64,000 nucleotides of DNA, taken from NCBI GenBank assembly GCA_030549495.1, contig JAUIRK010000567.1, forward strand, positions 350,501-414,500, written 5' to 3'. Position numbers and translations under genes: made by a program. The stretch is from Nectonema munidae. Its lineage: Eukaryota > Nematomorpha > Nectonematoida > Nectonematidae. The notes under the pieces are model-generated. The model worked only from the letters and a program-made list of their open reading frames with translations, was not told the origin of the DNA and made no database searches. Shown here piece by piece: positions 45,699 to 56,981 of this stretch. How positions within the stretch are numbered: position 1 is the stretch's first letter; every line of letters begins with the position of its first letter.

Positions 45699-45814
45699 CA
45701 CACACACACACACACACTGAAAGAGAGAAGAGCAGAGACATCACAAGAAATGATATTTGATAAATCTGTTCAACATGTTCAACGAAATACATGTATAATG
45801 AATGCGATGTTGCA

Positions 45815-45846
<32 letters not shown>
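45699..45846. repeat. Paired (CA)n and (TG)n microsatellites
   Basis: (CA) repeats at about 45700–45717 and (TG) repeats at about 45817–45845 are mutually complementary and about 100 bases apart, so the segment can form a large stem. Confidence 0.85.
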
Positions 45847-45847
<1 letters not shown>

Positions 45848-45860
45848 GTGTTAATCTTTT

Positions 45861-46031
45861 TTATCCAAAAACACTCTTGTGTTTAATCTGAAGAAGAGCT
45901 TCAAGCATGCAATCCTTATCAAGATGATTGCTATTTTCAGGGAGCCACACTTTGTGTCTTCGTGATTGCGTGTTAGTGCTGTTGCGAGTTATTGCCTGCA
46001 TCAAAGCCGAAGCAAAACGTGCATATGCCAT
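45861..46031 (-). CDS. Small ORF (56 aa), possible host exon or gene
   Basis: Starts MAYARFASALMQAITR in an AAAAATGG context and ends DKDCMLEALLQIKHKSVFG at a TAA (45861–45863). GC content is about 40–45%, clearly above the flanks, and amino-acid use is balanced (Ala, Gln, His, Arg) rather than the Lys/Asn/Ile/Phe bias of chance ORFs here. The N-terminus is amphipathic and could act as a mitochondrial targeting or short signal sequence. No family is recognised. A possible acceptor (TTTTATAG) lies about 25 bases upstream, so it may be a terminal exon. Confidence 0.35.
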   Translation of the reverse strand: MAYARFASALMQAITRNSTNTQSRRHKVWLPENSNHLDKDCMLEALLQIKHKSVFG

Positions 46032-47133
46032 TTTTCTTGTTTAAACAGGCAGCTATAAAACACACTTTTATTCCTAAAAAATCATATCCTAAAATCATCT
46101 AATGCTTAGAATATAAAAAGTATTTATCATGAAAACTAACCTCATATGTTTTCTTTTTGTCGTTTTGGCATATTTTTAACGCGTTATTTAACGAAAGGCT
46201 GACAATTTTCGAAATTTGCGACCTTTTCTGAATCAGAGTGAAAATGTTGCAGAGTTTATGTTGAAAAAGATGGGATCAAGAAGAGATACCTGGTTGGAGA
46301 ACTAAAACTTGTTTATGGAAACCATTGTTATATTTATGCATGCTTGGTGCCATAGACTAACCTATATAGAATTTTTAACTTCAAATTTAACTTACTATGA
46401 TAGACTTAGAAATTTTATTGTTTAAAATTTTTACAGATTTCTTGATTCCAAATCCTGTTAAGATCGATCAAAAGATTAATTTAAAAGTGTAGAAAAGGGG
46501 AAAGAATAAAGACGCAAGAGGTTCGTTAAGATGTGCCAATATTGTGCAAAACATCCAAAATATCCATACTTCTCTTGTGTGCACATTCATGTGTAATTTT
46601 GAGTATCTGATAAATGAGTATATTTTTTCCAGTGTTGTTTTCTTGGAAATAATGCTTAGATTCCTGAAAAAGAGAAATTTTTCAACACTTATTTTCTGAT
46701 CTTAAAAACTTTTTGATTACATATTATGTAAAAAATCGATATTTTAAAATTCATGCATAAAAACTTAACTGCTGCACCAATGTGCAACGCTGATACTTAG
46801 AGTGATATATTAGGAGCTTGGCAAAGCTCCTGAGGCATTCTATATGGCTCTGTGCTGCGCCAAGTAATTTAAAACAGTAACACCGAGTAAACATCTATTT
46901 TCAATCCAAAGCAAAATACCTACTTTAATTATATAACGCGCTTAAAACTAATTAATTACATGACTAAAATTTACTTCATTCTAGTTTAATTGTATAATAA
47001 TAATATAATGAACACTTAATGCCTCCAAACATACATCCTTTTTTAAAAGGTTATCTATATTTATTATATATATATAAACTTGAAGGTCTCATATAACAAA
47101 AAATAATATGCAAAGAATTTTACTTGGGTGAAA
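46032..47133. other. No gene recognised
   Basis: A small hairpin GGAGCTTGGCAAAGCTCC occurs near 46811–46828. It does not extend to a tRNA or other known RNA fold that I can see. Confidence 0.45.
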
Positions 47134-47713
47134 CCCAAAATAGCTAGTCCCAAAATAGCTAGTGTCATAATAGCTAGTATCCAAAATAGCTAGTTCCATA
47201 AAAGCTATAGTATACTAAAATAGCTAGTTCAAAAATATCTGGTTTTAAAATAGTGTAACAAAAGACCAATTTTCCATTATTCTTGTAATATTGAAATAAC
47301 AAAACCTTGCTTTATGATTTTTAAATAGATTGTATTAATTGTTTTAACTTTCTCTATAAAAGTTTTGACGTTGATGTTAGCACATACGACCTCCTTTTTA
47401 ATGTTATATAAATTTTAAATAAAGTATATCCGCTTTACTACTTTTTTGAACTTAGAAAAAGAAATCCTCGCAAGAGAACAATTTCCCATTATTTTTATAA
47501 TGAATAGGAATATTTTTGTTGTAAAAACAAATTAATAAATAAATATAAAATTTTTTTTATTGTAAAAAACAACTTATGATCAAAACCTAATATTTCCTAG
47601 TCTTTTGGTAAACTAGCTATTTTGGTATATTAGCTTTTTTGGGACAAGCTATTTTGGAACTAGCTGTTTTGATAAAGCTATTTCATAAATAGCTATTTTG
47701 GGACTAGCTATTT
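47134..47713. mobile_element. Foldback-type element with repeated AAAATAGCTAGT ends
   Basis: The left arm (47134–47255) has about six copies of (C/A)AAAATAGCTAGT. The right arm (47610–47713) has about six inverse copies, ACTAGCTATTTT. The outermost sequences AAATAGCTAGTCCCAAAATA match across the arms. The centre is AT-rich non-coding. No target duplication was identified. Confidence 0.75.
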
Positions 47714-48119
47714 AGTCGTATTATCTAATTACATCATAATATATTATTTCCATTCAAATAAAAATTATATGAAAATTGTTATTATCTTATCATAATTAAG
47801 TTAAACATGCAATGTATATCAATATTTCCAAAATTTTAATCTTAAATTGCAGATTTAAGATTGAAATTTCTGTACAATTTGATTGATTCCATTTTAAATG
47901 AGTTCCTTCATGTGAATAATAATAAATACAAGTCAATCCTTGATTCTTGAATTAGTTCATTATTTTAACAAAAAACTTTGGCCAAAATTGTAGTTCCGCA
48001 AAATGAACAAAGTTATTGTAGTAACATCAGCTATGATATTATATATTCTTAAAGAGGTGATATCGATTTTGAGACGGCATCTTTTGATTTATATATATCA
48101 TTATTTGATCAAATGAATA
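47714..48119. other. No gene recognised
   Basis: AT-rich DNA with no ORF or repeat that I can support. Confidence 0.5.
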
Positions 48120-48374
48120 TGGAAACTTGTGCATAAAACAAACAATGCAATATGACTTGAAGCTTGTAAAAAAGATGAATAAAAATTGCGCAAATCATCG
48201 CCTCTATGTATATCCTGATAGTGGAAACCTTTCTGATCTACTGATGGCGGAAATTTTTCAATACCTATCACGTACTGTTCCAACGAATGAAGGCAGAAAT
48301 TTAACAATTTTATTTATCATTTTTGTAAAATTTTAGTCACATTGCATCTTATTATTTTGTGCACAAGTTTCCAA
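48120..48374. mobile_element. Inverted-repeat element (about 255 bp)
   Basis: GGAAACTTGTGCATAAAACA (left) and TTTTGTGCACAAGTTTCC (right) form ends of about 20 bases, with a further match CAATGCAATATGACTT / AGTCACATTGCATCTT inside. ORFs of 68–69 codons occur on both strands between them, as expected in a short palindromic element. Neither is recognised. Confidence 0.6.
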
Positions 48375-48529
48375 ATTTATTTTATCAAACATTAATAAAA
48401 TCTACATGATTCAAAAGATGCATTTTGCCGCCACTGGTGCTTATGTAATTTTCACATTTTTCGAGACCTACTTCGTAGAAAATGAAGGTTGGTACTACTA
48501 CGAATCTGGAGCTACTTGCGAAGAAATTA

Positions 48530-49073
48530 TTTATTTATTTTAGACTCTTTAGAACAGGGATCACTAACCTTTTTTGCCCGTCGACTCCATCATAGAACAT
48601 TTGTCTTCACATCGAACTCCACTCCGCATAGAAATGTTTCATAAAAACATTAATCAATGTCCAACAATTAAGAGAAAAAATACAAACAAAAATGTTTCAT
48701 ACATCCTATACTATACAATGTCCTAAGCTATGTTTTAAAAGAAAAAGGAGATTTATTACTACTATATAAAGTAAAAAAAGCATAGCACAATTTGGTAAGT
48801 TTGTCTATCTTATCGACCACTAAAGATCTGTTATCGACAGCCAGGGGTCGATATCTAACACTTTGCCGACCCCTGCTTTAGAATGATTGTAACACCAGTG
48901 TCATCAAAAAAAATATCTCCTTCAAATTCCATTGAAACATATCTATATACATTTGGCCTCAAAAAGCTCTTCCTAAAAGTGTTAAAGAAAGACCAGAGTT
49001 TTGGAAGAATTTTTTCTTTAACAAATTTTCTAACGTATTTAAATTTTTGATAAAGTGAAAATGCAAAATTCAA
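48530..49073 (-). other. Unrecognised small ORF whose end is displaced by the hAT MITE
   Basis: The ORF from 49073 encodes MNFAFSLYQKFKYVRKFVKE … MEFEGDIFFDDTGVTIILK and today ends inside the MITE. Without the MITE the frame would close after about three further codons (SLK, stop at about 48534–48536). The element thus sits at the 3' end of the ORF. Function unknown; it could be a chance ORF, but the acidic EFEGDIFFDD segment is atypical for random AT-rich DNA. Confidence 0.25.
48555..48875. mobile_element. hAT MITE (321 bp), TSD CTTTAGAA
   Basis: It starts CAGGGATCACTAACCTTTTT and ends ACTTTGCCGACCCCTG (inverse CAGGGGTCGGCAAAGTGT), Charlie-type ends. Perfect 8-bp duplications CTTTAGAA flank it (48547–48554, 48876–48883). 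It is non-coding and has a second internal copy of the end motif (CCAGGGGTCGA at about 48841). Confidence 0.92.
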
Positions 49074-49206
49074 TTTCTATACATACAAAATATTTGAAAA
49101 ATATCAAAATTTCCGAAAGAAGTTCAAAAGATTGCTTCTTATATATTGTAAAATCGCTAAACTCATTAATATTCTGTCGTTCACGTTTGTTTTATTTCTT
49201 TTTCAG

Positions 49207-49324
49207 ATACCCATCCTTCAAATTTGTCATTAGGTGGCTAAATGAAATTATGAAAGCAGGCGGACCTATGGAATCAGCCTTCCTCTTTCGATTACCGATC
49301 AGCACATTCCTCTCCGTCCAGTAA
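49207..49324 (+). other. Possible terminal coding exon
   Basis: A pyrimidine tract with TTCTTTTTCAG precedes a GC-richer open stretch reading YPSFKFVIRWLNEIMKAGGP and then MESAFLFRLPISTFLSVQ, with a stop at 49322–49324. Composition differs sharply from the flanks. No family is recognised and no upstream exon was found. Confidence 0.3.
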
Positions 49325-50924
49325 TGCAAGATTTTTCTTTCCTTGAATGAAAACCCGATGATAAAATAAAAGCAAAATGAATAATCACTTATAATTTGTT
49401 TTTTTCCCGGAATACTAATTTTCTTGATTCATTCCTAAAAAAATAGTGAAGTTAAAACCTCGTTAACTTCAATCAAAGTTTATATATGATTCTCTGGCCT
49501 AACTTCAAAATTCTTTTTCAAATGTTGTTAACTATATCCTTTTTTTTAAATTATATGCTGATTTTAAATTCATATATTTAAGTGATTTTTTGTAAAACAG
49601 TTTTGGCATTTTTTAGTTTTTTTCATCGAATTCATTGTATTTATTTTGTAAAAATTTGGCAAATGTGTCCAATATAAAGAATAATGTATACAAAGTAAAT
49701 AGTTGATAGGAAACACGGAAACTTTATTTATCAAGCGCTTTTGAAACTAAGTTTCTTTCAAGATTAAAAGAAGTCTTCATATTAAAAGTAAACCTTTGTA
49801 TCTTTTATACTTAATCTTCATAAAAAACTTGGTTTAGAGAGCAGTTAGCAGTGTGTCCTATCAGCTACATATTAACTTTTACAAGCACTTTTTGGCAAAC
49901 TTTGATTCAGATGAAATCCCTTGATTTCCACATTTTTGTGCTCTTCTTTCTCTCAAGCAAGAATGTACTTCTATTTAAAATTTAACAATGGAATCCTATT
50001 GCCCATATTTGTGTAATTTTTTTCCTATTTTTTATTTTCAATATACTCACGACAGCATTATAAAAGAATCTTTAGGACTGTCTTCATCTCCTCTCGATAG
50101 CACGCTACTGACCATATGTTACAAAAGTACTCGATGGAATTTCCATTGACGGAAAATTGATTGCGAATGAATATTTCATGGAATGAAGGTTTGTTCAAAT
50201 AAAAGAATATCAACGCTTTGAGTTATAAATGTTTTATGAAACTTATATGTTTTAATAAATAATTATAATAAAAATTTTAACTATAACTAAGAATAAGGCA
50301 TTGAGCCTTAGACAAGCCATTTTTTGTATTTAAGTCTTAATAAATATACAAAGCATACTATGAGAAGTAAAATGTAGAGGAAGAAAGATGGTCAAAAAGA
50401 TCGATGCTACATAGGGCTGGAAAAAAATAAAGCTAAGGAAGAAGAAGACTATGGAGAGAAGAGAATCTCGACAGATAAAATGTCCACAACTCGCGAGCTG
50501 TGAAGAATATCATCGGAAAAAATAATAAAAATTTACAAGAATTATTTTAACTTATCTAATCAACTGACCAACTAACTTTAATAGTTATCTAACCACTTAA
50601 AATTCTTTGCACATAGAAGAAGAAGAAGAAGTAGAAGAAGTTTATTGAAAATTTAACTTTACAATTTATATGGTAATTTGTAATGAATCTAAAGTGATTT
50701 AAACATATGCGCGTTACACTCGCTTTTAATCTACTCTTTTTTTACCAGAATTAATTGACTAAAAACAGAGGTGCGGATTATCTACGTAAGTAAAATTTAA
50801 GCCAAAAGAAGAATAAATAATTTATTTATCTCAATTTAGCTCAGTGTTTGTAAAGTTACGCGGTGGATTATCCACACATGCTAGGTATGTTTTTGAAAAT
50901 AATAACGTATAATTAGGAAGCGGA
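49325..50924. other. No gene recognised
   Basis: AT-rich DNA with a short (AGA)n tract at about 50616–50639. Related words GCGGATTATCTACG / GGTGGATTATCCAC / GCGGATTAATC occur at 50775, 50862 and 50920 and may be remnants of a pogo/Tigger-like terminus. Confidence 0.4.
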
Positions 50925-51116
50925 TTAATCAAGAGTCTTTACGGTATTCAACGAAAGACTATTTTCTAAAAGTCCGCTCAAACTATTCTCCATTCCACAA
51001 AATGTTCGTTGATAAAGAGTCCCAACACGGTTACAGTCATTCAAGTTTAGGATTGGGAGAAGAAGGCGCTTATAATTCTGAGACTGCACATCATTCCAAG
51101 AAAAGTGTGAATGCAT
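50925..51116 (-). mobile_element. Probable LINE C-terminal fragment
   Basis: 63 codons reading LLLPILNLNDCNRVGTLYQR, then ENSLSGLLENSLSLNTVKTL and a stop. This fits the post-RT pattern P-x-x-x-x-x-R-x-x-x-x-F-x-x-R-x-x-x-x-W-N-S-L-P-x-x-L-x-x-S-x-S-L-N-x-F-K. No RT is seen nearby. Confidence 0.4.
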
Positions 51117-51170
51117 TTGATAGGATCAGTTGAATGATGAGTTTTTATTCCACTAGCAAGTTGTCTACCC

Positions 51171-51226
51171 AGAGCCGGTCTTAGCACGATTCAATAAATG
51201 CACCTGCATTAGATCTTGCATTATTT
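51171..51226. mobile_element. Lone end of the 22645-type hAT family (decayed)
   Basis: CAGAGCCGGTCTTAGCACGATT resembles the ends of the full-length hAT at 22645–25740 (CAGAGCCGGCCTTAAGGCAC). No matching partner end is found downstream. Confidence 0.4.
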
Positions 51227-52140
51227 TTACAATTTCAACCAAATCTTTGGAACAGGATTTTTAAGAACAATATTATATGCTTTCTTTTTTAACAAAATTT
51301 TGTAAATTTAAAACAGACTATTTTCATTTCATGGAACACTGTTGCATTACTTGTCCTCGAAATTAATTAATCTAAATATTTTAATTACAAATTTTTTAAT
51401 GTGGACACAGTATCGCATAAAAATTTAAATTGTCCGTTTTAAGTTAGATTAAAATTCAATGAAAATGGTGAACGGACTATTATAGTTTTGAGAACGATTG
51501 ATATTAAGCCTTTCAAGCATTTGTTTCAGAATTTACTATTCTTTTTACATTTATTTTTTTGATATAACTTAAAACAGGCTGTTTTTGCTTCATATTTCAC
51601 TTTTTTTAATTTAGAGAAGTCCATTTTATAGAATTTTAAAGTATGAAAAAAGTATACGAACTTATTTGCTGATGAGTTTACTCTTTGAATAATTTATCGA
51701 GTTATCCGTCCAAATTTTACAGTATGCGTTTGGAACACGTTCAAGCATAATTTTTAGTTGTTTTTGAGAACACAAGAATTTGTAAAAAAGAAATCTTCTT
51801 AACTCTATTTGCTTGGACACTTTTTGTATTTCGGTGAAACTGAAATTTGTTTGAAATAACGCATATTCACGCATCCAATATCCTGCCAAAATTGAGCGTG
51901 AAGTTTAGAAAGAAGTCTTAATTTGGGAAGTTTCTTCTTTTTCAGATTTTAATGAAAATTATCTCTTTCCATCTTGATTCGTTAAATTCAAAGGATATTA
52001 TGGTCGTGAAAAAATTTTCAAAGCAAAACAATTTGGTCTTGTCAACTTCAATATAAGTCAAATCTAAAGCATATCTTGCATCAACTAAATAATATGCTTG
52101 TAAATTTTTTTCCCTTAAAAATGGCATATAATTTTCGCAG
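51227..52140. other. No confident gene
   Basis: Two minus-strand ORFs (51662–51889, 75 codons; 51942–52127, 61 codons) have slightly coding-like composition (MAGYWMREYALFQTNFSF; YYLVDARYALDLTYIE). I cannot place them in any family, and they lie in different frames. Confidence 0.3.
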
Positions 52141-52149
52141 CCAATCTAT

Positions 52150-52399
52150 CGGATGAAGTAAAGACAATACCTCTGAAAGTGAAAAAAGTAAAGATGATCT
52201 TGTGCATCAAATAAAAGTTGAACGAATTATTGGAAATTACTTTCAAAAAATATATTTTCCAAAGCAAAGAAGTTTAGCACACGAGTTTATGGTCAAAGTG
52301 AATAGATGATAGATAAAGTAAAGATGATCCCTCTCAAAATACACCAAGTAAATATAATTCCTCTATATCTTAAAATAAGAGAGATTGTCTTTACTAGTT
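52150..52399. mobile_element. Inverted-repeat MITE (250 bp) with 9-bp direct repeats CCAATCTAT
   Basis: AGTAAAGACAATACCTCT (52157–52174) and AGAGAGATTGTCTTTACT (52378–52395) are inverted. The 9-mer CCAATCTAT occurs directly on both sides (52141–52149, 52400–52408), consistent with a target duplication. Nine-base duplications are typical of Mutator-like elements. AAAGTAAAGATGAT recurs inside. Non-coding. Confidence 0.65.
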
Positions 52400-52408
52400 C
52401 CAATCTAT

Positions 52409-53944
52409 ATCTACTATTCATTTTGTGGAAATAGATTGTTAGTGAATTATAGAAATAATTCATTTATTGAATTAATGAAATAAATAAATAAAAACAAAAA
52501 TGTAATAAAGCTAAATGTAACAGTATATTTAAGAAATCAATCTAAACACCTCATTTTTAATCCAATGAAAAATAAGGAAGTGAAGATTTATTAAAAAGCA
52601 GCATGTTCTTTATAGTTTGATTGAAGGGAAAAATATTTCAGAACAATTTAATTATGGAAAGTATGGAGATAAAATATATTTAAGCTTTCATTGAAATCGA
52701 TTAAAAAAATGATCAATGCACATTCTTTAATTTTATTAAATTTTAAACATTATGGCAGGTATAGATTTGAGTATTTCTTCTTTTTGAAGACAATATTTAA
52801 TATTTTTATTTTTTAAACACACTTAAACTAGGCAAAAAAACAAATATTTACAAAATACAGAGAAATATTTTTTAAAGTTTTAGACACTTTGCAAAGCATG
52901 TTTTAAAACAGCATTTCTCAAACATTTTGTCTAAATCCCCAACTGAGAATCTTAAAAATTAAAAAATCGCTCATTATGAAGTAAAATATGCCCAAAAAAG
53001 TTCACTTTTTTCCAAACTTTAATTTAAATTCTAGATTCCATCTATATTTTAAATATATTCTTCCTAAAAATTTTCTTTTACAGATTCCATATTTCAAGAA
53101 AAACGAATTCATCACCTTCTATTTATCCTCAATTCTGAACAATACGTGATCTTTCAGCTAAGATTAATTTTTTTAATTGAAATTCTGGCTTTATTAAATT
53201 CTTATATAAAAAGTAGCTTTTGAAAAAATATTAGGAAATCTTGAAATATAATTGCTAACTTGAATTCCATTTTCTCCCAAAAGTCGGCGATTCTCCCACT
53301 GTTGATAAATCCTGTTTAAAAAGATGATAAATTCTTCTCATAACTTTAAACATTTTTGAGATATGGATAAATATAAGTAGAGTAAAAAACAGAAAAAAAG
53401 GACATTAAAGAGAAAGTCACCAGTTTCTTCAAAAAACCTAAAGACATGTACAGTATTAAAATAAATAAATCAAAGGATTATCAAAGCGACGTTAAAGTAA
53501 TGTATTAGAAGTTTTGTTTAAACTAAAGAATAAGTTTTGGACTTAAGTTCTAAGTTTTTGAAAAAAATTACTTGGTCCAGTCCAGAGTAGTTTGTAAGAA
53601 TCTCTTTAATAAAGTGGTACTTTGAACAAGTATATTTTAAATCTAAATTAAAATCTTTGCACAATAATGGATCATTTTATTAATTCTACTTCTACAACAT
53701 TTTTGAGGGTTAAACAATTTACACATCCATTCTTCCTTTTTTCTGCATTCAACAAAGATTTCCAAGCATGCAATCAAAATCCTATCTTTGTCAGTATTCT
53801 AAGTAGCTTTTTTAGTTTGTAAAAAAAGAAAAAATGCAACATTTGGTATTGCTTCTTGATCAGATGAGAAAATTGTTTTAATGATTTGCACTCCTTTTTC
53901 ATCTTGTGACTTTTTGCTCTTTAAAGATGAAATCTTATAAATAT
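52409..53944. other. No gene recognised
   Basis: AT-rich DNA with no ORF beyond chance length and no repeat with ends. Confidence 0.5.
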
Positions 53945-54250
53945 GTATGTGCGTATGTGTGTTTGTGTGAGAGTGTGAGTTTGAAAAGTGCATAATGTAT
54001 TATTCAAAAATATATATATATTTATAAATATTTAAGTGTTTTTATAATGATACAATAATATATTATATGTGAGCGTATATATACATATATTAAAAATACA
54101 GTTTTTAGAAATTACAACCATGTTTTGTTCTTTTAATTTTATATATATATATATATTTTATTATATATGTATGTACATATATTAGTAATATTATTATGTA
54201 TAATATGTAAATCTAGAATGGAAAAGATATATATATATATACACATATAC
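53945..54250. repeat. Microsatellite-rich stretch
   Basis: Imperfect (TG)n at about 53945–53980, then several AT/TATA dinucleotide tracts to about 54242. Confidence 0.8.
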
Positions 54251-54399
54251 GAATTAATGTACGTAAATAAACATAAATGAATTGAATCATGTGAATGCTA
54301 AATGCTTTTGTTCATTAAACTTGCAAATATAGTAATATAAATGTAGATTTATTCAATGAAAAAAGACATAAATTTTGCATTTTAAAATTCTTCCTTCTA

Positions 54400-54702
54400 A
54401 TGATTCCTTCTCCTCTTGTATGTTTACTTTTAAGGCTTCTTCTCTTTTTCGCAGCATCACATTTTCATTGCACTATCACCACAAACAAAACAAGTACCAT
54501 TACTAAAATTCGTTCTTCTTCTCCCTTCCTCATTAAATCCACTTTTCCTTTGCGACGCCGATTTTCTTTCCTTTTCCACGAAAATTCATATTCCACCATT
54601 AAAATATGTTTTATGGAGTGCTATTCGTACTGTAAATCGAGGAATATATTGTCGAGCCTTTCTCCATTGTTCTCCTTTGTTCAAAACAAACAACTTACTT
54701 AA
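54400..54702 (+). other. ORF of 100 codons with signal-peptide-like start (doubtful)
   Basis: MIPSPLVCLLLRLLLFFAAS would make a plausible signal peptide. It is followed by a Ser/Thr-rich, Leu/Phe-rich region with seven Cys in all. The plus strand is strongly pyrimidine-rich here, which alone favours Ser/Leu/Phe codons. No family or splice context supports it. Confidence 0.2.
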
Positions 54703-55129
54703 GCTTCTTTCGAAAAGTAAGCTTTTATTTGATATAAATTCCAAATTTTACCAATCTTTTTTCAAAACTTCACTTTTCCAATCTAATTGTTTTTTTATCG
54801 AGAAAATTTTTATTGATTTTTAGTTACATACTTTTTCCATCATTGATTTGTATGATATTGATGATCTTAGCACAGCAATCGATGTATCCTAAGTAAAGAT
54901 TACATTAAAAAATTAATATAACTTTTTATATAACTCATATCAAATGAATGTCAATTTCTTTAATCTATTTATTTCTATATATATATATACATATATATAT
55001 ATCGATCTAATACAAAATAACAAATCCAATATTTAATATATTATATACTACGTCACTTCAGTCTACGCTCTTTCATCAGAGCTATGGGGTCAGTATCAAA
55101 AAAATTTATGGGCTACCAAACTAATGGCT
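54703..55129. other. No gene recognised
   Basis: AT-rich DNA with an AT dinucleotide tract at about 54977–55000. Confidence 0.5.
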
Positions 55130-55440
55130 TACCAGTTATATCTTGCAAGATATTTTGCAAACATTACTAAATCTGGTTGTAAGAGTTTTAAGCAAACATC
55201 TCTTTTGAGATAGTTCATAAATGCTGACCATAATGTTATAGCTCAGAAATTGAGGCTTCATTTATACAATGAAGGAAGTTTAGATTCGCTACAAATAAAA
55301 TCAAAGATTTCAAATTTGAAAAGAAAAGGCCGAATGTATCAGCATTGATATATCAAAGGCGATCACAATGATATTTATATAATAAAAGAGTTATTGGCTT
55401 TGTGTGGTGGTTATATCAGCGATACAAATTAGAATTTTTT
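55130..55440 (+). pseudogene. Unrecognised decayed coding stretch
   Basis: The plus strand reads, with stops, LMAYQLYLARYFANITKSGC, HNVIAQKLRLHLYNEGSLD, SLQIKSKISNLKRKGRMYQ and NDIYIIKELLALCGGYISD. Composition is coding-like and one frame carries most of it. No family is recognised. It may be part of a transposon protein. Confidence 0.25.
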
Positions 55441-56384
55441 ATCAACTCAATTTGCCGCAATTTTGTTGTAAAGGGTGTGCGCGTGAAAATGATAAACATT
55501 GAAAGAGATAAAATCAGAAATTAAAACCGAAACAAAGTAAAAGAGAAGCAGATGAAGGAGTTCATATTGATATAGAGATTAGAAAAGTTCTTACAAGCAA
55601 CCTTTGCATTACTTTAATTTCATAGTAAACTTGTAGGCCATTGCTATATGCGCTTATTATTTTATTTCATATGATTGCACTTTTTTCTTCCTGTTTCTCA
55701 AATACAAAATTGAAATCAAAAAAGACAAAATAGAACTAAAATTCTTTAAATAATTATATTATATCAAACATATTAAACTTGTAATATAGTATTTGTATCT
55801 TAGTAACTTATGTCACTATACGTTGGTTATTTAAGTATCCTCTTTTGATGGTCATTTTTCATTGAAAGATTTCTTATACTTTTTGTAAATATTTAAAATA
55901 AAACGAATTATATATTGATATAGTTTCAAACGAAACCGAAACTCCATGAATTAATGGAGTTGTTGGTGTTCATATTTTTTTTGAAAAAGACAAAGAATTA
56001 TATGTAAATTTCACCCAAAAGATGGAATATTTGAAAAGGAATATTAAAATGTTTCTTTTATAATTCATGTGATAAAAGGATTATAGCAGTTCTTTTTTTC
56101 TTTTTAAGAAATTCGCTGCTTCATATTTTTATTAACGCGTATAATTAACCAATTTTATTTTGATTCACCAAAATTTTTAACAGCTGTGAAAGTTTAGTGA
56201 ATGAAAAAGTATATGATCCCTTATTGGAGGAAATTTGTTTAAGTTTACTGGTATATTTAGTTATTTTCGCCTCGATAGGAGAGGTACTGTAGAGCTCAGT
56301 TTAATTTTTCACTGAACTCTGCTCATTATGCTGCTGAATGCCAGAGAAGCTTGCAACGCTACAATAACTGAGAGAATTTGATAT
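55441..56384. other. No gene recognised
   Basis: AT-rich non-coding sequence. Confidence 0.5.
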
Positions 56385-56519
56385 TTGTGGCTCTCAAGTT
56401 GTGATTTTGATAATGATTTTCGGATTTTTTAAAAAAAATGATTAGGATTTGGATTACGATTTTGTGAATTTCTGTGATTCGGATTATAATAATCAGAATG
56501 AACCCTAACTCTACTCCCG
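56385..56519. mobile_element. End of the GATT-rich MITE family (second copy)
   Basis: GATTTTGATAATGATTTTCG, GATTACGATTTTGTGAATTT and the terminal CCCTAACTCTA parallel the right end of 36167–37103 (GATTACGATTCTAGGAATTT…CCCCACTCTA). Only one end is clear. Confidence 0.55.
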
Positions 56520-56694
56520 CAACCAAACTTTTTCAGGAAAAAGTACTCATAATTACATTTTTGACAATGTACATTTCACTCTCTTCTACCTATGAAAGGA
56601 ATAAAAGCGTTGTAAAAAATAAAACTTTTCGACACCTTCTCCATTAGAACTGCAAATTATTATTACTAGCTTTGGTCATGTGCATATGTATGTG

Positions 56695-56900
56695 TGTGTA
56701 GTAGGGTACTGTGGGATGAGTGAAAGCCCACGTGGGTATGGGAGCATCTGAAGGTACCTACATAAAAAATAATTTGCGGGGTGGGTGGGTACGGGAAGAA
56801 GAATTTTAATAGCGGATAATATTTGAGAAGATCTAGATACTTTTTCTATATCTCAGCAATCAAATGGAAATATGAAAAAAAATGTAAGAAGATAACACCA
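56695..56900. repeat. Dispersed repeat family C, copy 1
   Basis: GTACTG-GGG, ACCTACATAAAAAATAATTTG, CGGGGTGGGTGGGTACGGG and TCTATATCTCAGCAATCAAATG correspond in order to 63885–64000 (GTACTGCG, ACCCACATAAAGAAAATTTTG, CGGAGCATGTGGGTGCGGG, TCAGCAATGAAATTG). Confidence 0.65.
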
Positions 56901-56981
56901 ATTCAAAGATAATTTTCCTTTAAATTTAATTATTCAGGTTGCTTAGTTTTGAGCCCGAGATTCTGAGATGACATGTCTGTT

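Noticed and set aside
46811-46828. GGAGCTTGGCAAAGCTCC hairpin as a terminator or RNA gene
   Set aside because: Short stem with no T tract in a fitting place and no larger conserved fold; probably chance.
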